From Oreohelix idahoensis (lineage: Eukaryota; Mollusca; Gastropoda; Stylommatophora; Oreohelicidae), in assembly GCA_024509875.1 (NCBI GenBank), contig JAMPIV010009901.1, positions 124,001 through 188,000 of the forward strand: DNA of 64,000 nt, given 5' to 3'. A program made the position numbers and the translations under genes. The notes beneath the pieces are model-generated. The model did not search any database. It was not told the origin of the DNA and saw only the letters and a list, made by a program, of their open reading frames with translations. Below are positions 57,721 to 64,000 of this stretch, piece by piece. The stretch's first letter is position 1; the number at the start of each line of letters is the position of its first letter.

Positions 57721-57746
57721 ATAACAACAACAACAACAACAACAAG
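57721..57746 (+). repeat. (CAA)n microsatellite
   Basis: About eight CAA units next to SINE copy 2. Confidence 0.9.
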
Positions 57747-57847
57747 CTGACCCAGAAGTCTACCTTTCTAAAAGGTGATTCGAAACACAGATTTTAGTAG
57801 CTGCCCTAAAAATTTACTGTCCATATGATGTCCCACAAGAGTCCAAC

Positions 57848-57925
57848 TGATCAGCCGGTTAGAGCGCTGCTTTTTCGTCGGCAGTTACCTGGTTCCGGGA
57901 TGCAAACCTGGTCGTCAAGCGCCAG
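57848..57925 (+). other. Weak tRNA-like head, possibly a SINE remnant
   Basis: 'GATCAGCCGGTTAGAGCGCT' resembles a tRNA D-arm/A box and is followed by an acceptable loop. The B-box position (GGGATGCAAACC) matches the consensus poorly and the acceptor arms do not pair. Confidence 0.3.
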
Positions 57926-58159
57926 TCCACGCAACATTATTTAAACCCGTTTGGATATAATTTTAATCGATTCTATATTCTCAGAGAAATTACACTTTCA
58001 AAAACACATTTATTCCGCCCCTAAACTAAGTTGTCCATCAAATTTAATAGATGCTATACTGTGTCGATATTTCAGTGCAAATTATGGTGGTCTAAATATT
58101 GGAAAGACAAATTCACTAGTTGGGTTTACAGTATTTTCTTTTGAAGGCTTTGATATTTA

Positions 58160-58270
58160 AACATACATCATCATCATGACAATTATTATCAACATCAATC
58201 ATCATCATGACAACTATTATCAACATCAATCATCATCATGACAATAATTATCAACATCAATCATCATCTT
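58160..58270 (+). repeat. 31-bp tandem repeat, three to four units
   Basis: 'CATCATCATGACAATTATTA'+TCAACATCAAT repeated with small changes. Confidence 0.9.
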
Positions 58271-58544
58271 TATGTTTATCATCTTTGGTCAGCATTATTG
58301 CTTGTTTTTCATTTTAATCGCAATATCACAAGTTTTATCGTCCCATGCAAACGCGATCTTAAGTGTACGCAGTATTGTCTTGATAAAAAGTAAAGTTGTA
58401 TAAAGCAGATACTGCCTTAACTGAATGAAGTGTTACAGACTTCGCAATGCTAATGTTCAGCTTGAGAAGTGTGACTAGTTCCCTCCCTCAACATGATCTC
58501 TAATTCAGAGTCAGGTACCCATTTACAGTTTGATGTACTGAAGC

Positions 58545-58628
58545 TATACAAAAACCAGGTTTTGAACCTGGGCCTTTGCCGCGAGAGGCAAGCGCATTAA
58601 CTACTCTACCAATCAGACGATCCTTGTC
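58545..58628 (-). mobile_element. tRNA-derived SINE head, second family
   Basis: The minus strand has an A-box region 'TGATTGGTAGAGTAGTTAAT' and a B box GGTTCAAAACC inside 'CCAGGTTCAAAACCTGG', with T-arm pairing intact. The acceptor stem does not close, so it is not a functional tRNA gene. Confidence 0.5.
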
Positions 58629-58725
58629 TTGATATAGACATTATATGGGACAAGCCTATTTTTGCAGACAGCGGGTATGACGTGTTGGTGTTGCGGGTGG
58701 TGAATTCTGCTTCACCCTAGGCCTA

Positions 58726-59383
58726 GTGAATTCATTTTTCATGAAAGGAGCGACCATTGCGGTGTCAGTCTCTTGGCCTAGCAAAACCTCTCATACCCCA
58801 AGATCGTTGTGCGTGGAGAAGAGCCACACCCTCCTCGAGGTAGTCCTGGTAACTGGGAGTACGAACCCTCAGGCTAGAGGAGCAAACCTCGATAATAAAA
58901 TCGGTGCACTACACCTGTGGGTGGGAAGAAACCAGACGGATACGGAACAAGCCTTAGGAGTGGGAACGAGTATGCTCTACTTCCTGAAGACCGGAACCCA
59001 TCGTACAGGCACAGAGACTCAGGACGTGACGATCCTATTTCCTTCAACTTTTGGTCATATGCCAAGAGCATCGGAGAACTCGGCGTAACCAGCAGGTAAT
59101 TTGGTGGCGGGTAATGAGCACTGTGAACCCTACCTTGGATACGTATCTCAGGGAGATGCAGAAACAACCCCTTTATCTCCCTTAGAGCTGGCTCAGTACA
59201 CTTCTGGCTTCTACCCGGGGTTGGTAGGAAATCCATAGACACAACAGCATCACATACAATGCTATGTAGATGAGAAAGTCGATTATCAAGGTCCGCGTCA
59301 GACAGTGGGTAGCCAGGCTGTGATGTGCGAAAAACTGATTACTGGAAGAAACATAAAAGACAGACTTCCCAAGAAGAGGAAAA
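58726..59383 (+). other. Probable 5' region of a LINE, non-coding or decayed
   Basis: GC-richer than its surroundings and continuous with the endonuclease fragment that follows. No intact ORF1 or zinc knuckle was recognised. The assignment rests on position. Confidence 0.35.
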
Positions 59384-59586
59384 GTGGGAGGGAGAGCAAA
59401 AAGAAACCCGATCACACAAGGAAAAAACACACCGACACTTAACATTCTGCAGCTAAACATCTGTGGCCTTAGAGACAAAAAGCTTGAACTTGCCAAACTG
59501 CTAGACAGTCACAGTGTACGTGTGGCTGCTCTACAGGAAACGTTACACAAAGACTTTGACCTGCACCTGTCCGGATTCACTAGTTA
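59384..59586 (+). pseudogene. LINE endonuclease N-terminal fragment
   Basis: 'LNILQLNICGLRDKKLELAK', then 'HSVRVAALQETLHKDF', is the opening of an APE-type LINE endonuclease (N-x-x-GL ... QET with catalytic Asn and Glu). The frame ends with TAA after about 67 codons, and no endonuclease or RT follows. Only the 5' end of the element remains, opposite to normal LINE truncation. Confidence 0.75.
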
Positions 59587-62500
59587 AGCCTGTAAGTGTA
59601 TTGGTTGCCGTGGCATAGTAACCTACTGTTGCTGTCATTTTCGACAGAGTCATCTGTCAAGTTATTTGCTTATGTTTGTATCATAAGTATAATTGTGTCT
59701 TTACCTGCGATGTCAGGTTGATTAGGGGTTGTCTTCCCTTGTTTATTCATTCATTGTGTTTGACCTTTAGGGTCAGAGGTTGTCAGTTCGGGCGTAGGCC
59801 TATGGGAAGGTTTTTTAAGCGGGAGTGAGATATACTTCCGGGAAGCCGGGAGGTCCTGTTTTTCTGAAGGGACCAAGAGTCCATTGTTTTTCGGGGAGAA
59901 TCTTCGAAGTAACTGCTATGGCAGTTTTCCCCAGTGAATCTCTGTGCGTCGGGATGACGACAGAATTCCTTGTGTAGTTCTGAGGATTCATTTACCAGGT
60001 AATACCGACCTTTATGCATTATTACGCTTTTCGGTGGCAGAACATGTAAAGGATTACCTAGGGTGAACAGCAGCTCACTGATCCGCCATTTCAGAACTTA
60101 TATATATTTGTGCTCGAGGTAGCCATCCAAGACTGTTAGTCTTATATTGTCCAGAAATCCAGTGACGAAGATATATTGTGGGAGCCGCAGATTGGCGGAA
60201 CTTCTACCTACAATAAGTATTACTGCAGGGTTGATGATAACCTATTTAACAGAAGTACACGGCCGACGTTAGGACGAGGCCTGTGCTTCCGGCTATTATA
60301 CTACAGCCTGTTATGTGCAATTGGCAGGGAGTGCCAAGTTGCACCTGTGTGTCAAGGTAACTAAGGCATCTGACGCGTTTAGTCAGAGACGCCAAGGGCG
60401 ACGCTACGAACTGTCATTATTGAAGAACTTTGCTATTGACCATGCACGTCTATTCTGATGTTTACTTTTTGAATGCCAAATGTATACCTATCGATGTCAG
60501 GTCAGCATGACCTTGTTACACTGACTGTTCCTGTTGATACTATGTGTGTTCCCGTCAATAAATGTCTTGAAACATGCCTGCAGTGTCAAAGCATCCTTGA
60601 TTACTGCATGTGAGAGTATGGGTTGCAGGATCTACATCTATACGAGCCTAAACACATTCGCGTCTTCATTCGCACCCACACTCAATTCATCATACGCTCG
60701 CACTATACATCTAACAACATGTATACTGTCTTGGGCCAGTGATCACCTCAACAAAGAAAAGAAGACAGTTACATTTCTGGTGGACCAGTTACGTGGGCTC
60801 TTATGATACATTTCTTGTCGCCAATGTGGCCTAGAAACTTACATTTCTGATGGACCAGACCTGTGGGTTTAAAAAGAACAGAGCGAGCATTTGACATTAT
60901 TGTTGACATTTATGGATCCAGAAATTTACATTCCTGGTTGGCTGTTACATGTATGATGTCTCCAGTTTTGTCGAGAAAGTTACAAGAAGGACAAGTACAC
61001 ATTACACTTCTGATCTGTGGGTCTAAGCTACACACGGGACAGCCGTAACACAGCACTAATTCTACACTTGCAAGTTTTGGCTACAACAGGACAGATATAG
61101 GTCATCAACGGTTGACACAAATAAACAGTACGAGCATTTATATTATAATGCTACATAAAGCATAACAAGACAAGTACTGAAGTGAACTACTAGGCATTTG
61201 CTACGTGGACCATAACTGCATAGAAGGCGGGTTCCTATTGTAAACAGTACTGCGGGTTGTGACACGTTTCATTCAACAACAGACTTTTCTAGGTGTAGTG
61301 GTGTTGATGGTATTGTATGATGGTGTTATTACTACATGTACATTGTATGAGGCCAGCTGTGAAGGCTCCTGAGATAAAATGTAGTTGAGAATTGTCAGAA
61401 GGCCTTTCTTGCTACCACTACGACCTCACACTTAATTTTTTTTTCTTAATGAATGTGGCTACGTAAAGTGTCTAGGGTAATGATGTGTAATGTGGTGTGT
61501 TAGTTATAAATACACCCACAGATATTTAAGAAGACTAATAAGATTAACAAGTGTTAAAATACACTGAACTAACTCACGTGTATAAAATTTTTGATATAAT
61601 TATATTACATTTATTGGTTCTGGATCAAGTTTTATGTGACCAGAACTTGTTTTAAAAGAAGGATTTAAAATTTATGAAAAGTATGCATGGAATGTTACAT
61701 AATAAATTCAAGAGTGTACATATTTAAGTACTAGACTAGTTAGTTTTATTAAAATGTTCGAGTAGTCATCTCTTTGGGAGGATAGTTACTGTTTGTGCTG
61801 TTGGGGTGGCCTCATCACACCTGTCTATATTGACTACACAGTGTCCAGAAAAAGGTGGGAATTTTTATGGGGATATTAGTCACTACCAATAGTTGGTGAA
61901 TGTCCAGCAGACCAGAGGCTCACTCATCTTTTTGTAGCTCTGGTGCTGAAAACTTGCGGTCCCACCTCTCCGTGCTGGCGGGCAATAATGGTGGTCTCTG
62001 TCACAAGAACTGCACAGATACACTCGAGTAAAGTCACCCACCGAATAGACTCTGCTTTGTTGTCGATAGAAACTCACAGCTCTGCAATCAAAGTATGGGC
62101 TATGTGTCAAAATCTATTCTATACCCACGTCTGGACACCACACTGACACAACAACCACATCATACAGACAGGTCAGATCTCTCTGACCAAACAGCACAGT
62201 TACCATGGTGGGTTTACATCAGATAGATCCTCCCAGACTATAGATTCTGAAAAATATTTATTAGTTGTCGGCCCTAAAAGAAGATAGGTAATCTGTTTCA
62301 ACGCTTGATATATCTTGCATAATCCTTGCTGTAGTTTATGTACCTTGTTGGTCCCTAGACCCTGACTTGGGCGGGGGGTCTAGAGCAACTCCCTACTTGT
62401 TTGTAAGGCTAGATTTTGATATGGCAGTATCAAATCACTCGAACATGAAACAATATTCAAAATATATAAAGAAATAATTTCAATCTTACCAGATTATGAA

Positions 62501-63240
62501 TACATAACACAGAATTGCTAGCAAAACTCAGCTGAGCTGCTGGCTATAGTATGGCGTCCCTAAATTTATTCACTGTCTTTCATATGGGAAAACACCACAC
62601 TTTAAAATCTGTGTCTAACACTGAACAATTATTGAAGAATGACCCCAAATTCGCGTCTGAGCGCTAATGATATGATTGTCTGTGGCCAATCACTGCCTAG
62701 TTGTACTTTAAATTTCAAATTTCTACACTAAAGTCATTTCAGTCATGCTTCAGTCAAGTATGGATGGTTATCTGTTAGTCTGTCCGTCTCTACTTGTGTT
62801 TCTAAAAAAATGTGCTTGATTTTTGAAGCAACCTTTCTCTCCCCTTAAAATTTTGTCGTAAAAAGTTATATTTAGACACAGCTACCGCTCAAAAACCCTC
62901 TCCTCCATAATAAGTAACTTTGAACACCTGTTCCCAAGGTCGTGTTTTTGTGTGCAAATTGTGACACTTTTAGATTCAATATAGTCTAGCGATGATGTGA
63001 ACTACACTGTCTTTTGTCATTATCTTCAATATTATCTATCCGTTTGTAAAATTAAGAACATATTAGTTCACTGCTCAGAATAGGCCATCCGGCCAGCTAA
63101 TTTTTATATTCCTAACATTAATATTAAGAAAAATTACTTTTTAAATTTTTGTAATATTCCTAACATCTGCGTTTTAGCCGCTGAATTCAAATCAAGGCTT
63201 GGTATCGCAAAACGTCCAATTCCGTACCTCGTGTCAATTT
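59587..63240. other. No gene recognised
   Basis: About 3.6 kb. There is an AATAAA hexamer near 60558 and a TATA-like stretch near 60100; a solo LTR somewhere in 59590-60590 is conceivable, but no matching termini were found. A Cys-containing frame at 60176-60364 ends at 'GTGTCAAGGTAACTAAG', which resembles a donor, without domain support. Confidence 0.45.
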
Positions 63241-63242
63241 GG

Positions 63243-63292
63243 GGGACTTGAATTTTTTTTCTTTCCCCCCTTCCCCCCCCCCCCCCCCCCAA
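63243..63292. repeat. Pyrimidine tract with a long C run
   Basis: A T-rich run and C-runs, including about 20 consecutive C's. On the minus strand it is a G-rich purine tract lying about 300 bp after the RNase H stop at 63583, so it could be a polypurine tract of that gypsy element. Confidence 0.5.
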
Positions 63293-63582
63293 TTGCGTCT
63301 CTTTAGCCTTTCCAGTCATATTTTTTTCCTTTTTGATCCTCCGTTCCCCTCCGGTCTAGCAAGTCAAATTTATGGAGGGTGATGACCCGCGGTCTAGGCG
63401 ATCATGTACATCAGCAGCCTACGCATTATGTTTTTTTATCCTTAAATGTTATCTTTTGAGTATTTTACCGTTGTATCTCTGTCAATTTCACTACACATCT
63501 CCCCACTTGAAAACATGCCTATGGCAAGTTCCAAAACCAGCGATACACATAGGTAAAATTACTCCTCACGTCTGCCATTACT

Positions 63583-64000
63583 CTAATTTTGATCACAGGG
63601 GTGCCGACTGAGGAAATCTGCACCGACATTCAATTTGCCTGGGATATATTGGATACTGAACTGATACGGTTGAAGCAATAAAGACCACCTCAGCAATCTT
63701 GCGTTTTCATGCTTAGCCTGAGACAAGAACACGAGAGGCTGATGATCCGTCTCCACCACAAAAGTCCTACCATACAGATAGATTTGAAACTTTTTTATTG
63801 CCCAGATTAATGCTAAACATTCTTTTTCGCTTGTGGAGTATCCTTGTTCCGCCTTATTCAATTTGCGGCTTGCATAAGCGACTGGTTTCAGTTCCCCATC
63901 AGGTGAAGATGATCTTTGCAACAAAGCCCCTCCTAGTCCTACATTACTTGCATCGGTTCTTAAGACAAAGTCCTGTGTCAAATCAGGCAGTTTGAGAATA
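63583..64000 (-). pseudogene. Ty3/gypsy RNase H, partial, runs off the right edge
   Basis: The minus strand is open to the window end. It has 'FVLRTDASNVGLGGALLQ' (Asp), 'STSEKECLALIWAIKKFQIY' (Glu), 'VVETDHQPLVFLSQ' (Asp) and 'KLNVGADFLSRHPCDQN' (Asp), then a stop. This is the complete RNase H of a gypsy element; RT must lie to the right, outside the window. No integrase follows within the 300 bp before the purine tract. It differs in sequence from the RNase H at 40450-40859, so it is another family. Confidence 0.9.

Noticed and set aside
57848..58628. Functional tRNA genes
   Set aside because: A/B-box-like segments are present, but acceptor stems do not pair and the B box of the first is poor; SINE heads explain them better.
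60176..60364. Small Cys-containing exon with donor-like end
   Set aside because: No acceptor or domain pattern; the frame length is within chance.
59590..60590. Solo LTR
   Set aside because: TATA-like and polyadenylation hexamers occur at plausible spacing, but no TG...CA termini with a target duplication could be identified.

Overview
This is animal nuclear DNA, AT-rich and made almost entirely of transposable elements and tandem repeats. There is no bacterial gene layout, rRNA, CRISPR array or operon. The element mix (RTE-type LINEs, GIY-YIG Penelope elements, a Polinton-like element, Ty3/gypsy elements with integrase ahead of reverse transcriptase, Tc1 and tRNA-derived SINEs) suggests an invertebrate, most plausibly a mollusc or another lophotrochozoan. 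That assignment is inference; no decisive marker is present.

Region 1 (1-2968) holds intergenic DNA, a 5'-truncated LINE and the 3' tail of an RTE-like LINE. Region 2 (2969-24624) is one 21,656-bp insertion with the marks of a Polinton/Maverick. It has matching inverted termini (AGTAGTATAG...CTATACTACT), a 6-bp CACATG target duplication, and a pre-existing LINE that becomes continuous across it (2877-2968 with 24631-25040). Inside are a left arm (2969-8120), a 0.9-kb spacer, an inverted full copy of the arm (9020-21384) and a second, truncated inverted copy (21385-24624). The arms carry a short iteron family, several minisatellites, (TA)n tracts, a scrap of type-B DNA polymerase (three copies) and a possible PC4-like ssDNA-binding domain. 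The middle arm was later hit by a LINE (11827-13082) and by a tandem dimer of Penelope elements (14764-20621).

Region 3 (24625-32286) contains the only host-gene signal: a fibronectin-III-like coding segment (25500-25689) and a transmembrane exon (32078-32218), both on + with compatible phase-1 junctions. Between them lie a CTAT microsatellite, a 23-bp minisatellite split by a near-full-length RTE LINE, and a 26-bp minisatellite.

Region 4 (32287-42986) is a nest: a broken Tc1 transposon interrupted three codons before its stop by a young LTR retrotransposon (33680-42747). That element has the order gag-protease-integrase-RT-RNase H, the Gmr1-type arrangement. Region 5 (42987-45795) is repeats. 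Region 6 (45796-54957) is a second LTR element with 2.6-kb LTRs and gag, protease and integrase but no reverse transcriptase. Region 7 (54963-64000) is sparse: two copies of a tRNA-derived SINE, other tRNA-like heads, LINE fragments, and the RNase H of another gypsy element running off the right edge on the minus strand. The window records layered insertions whose relative order can be read from empty sites and target duplications.
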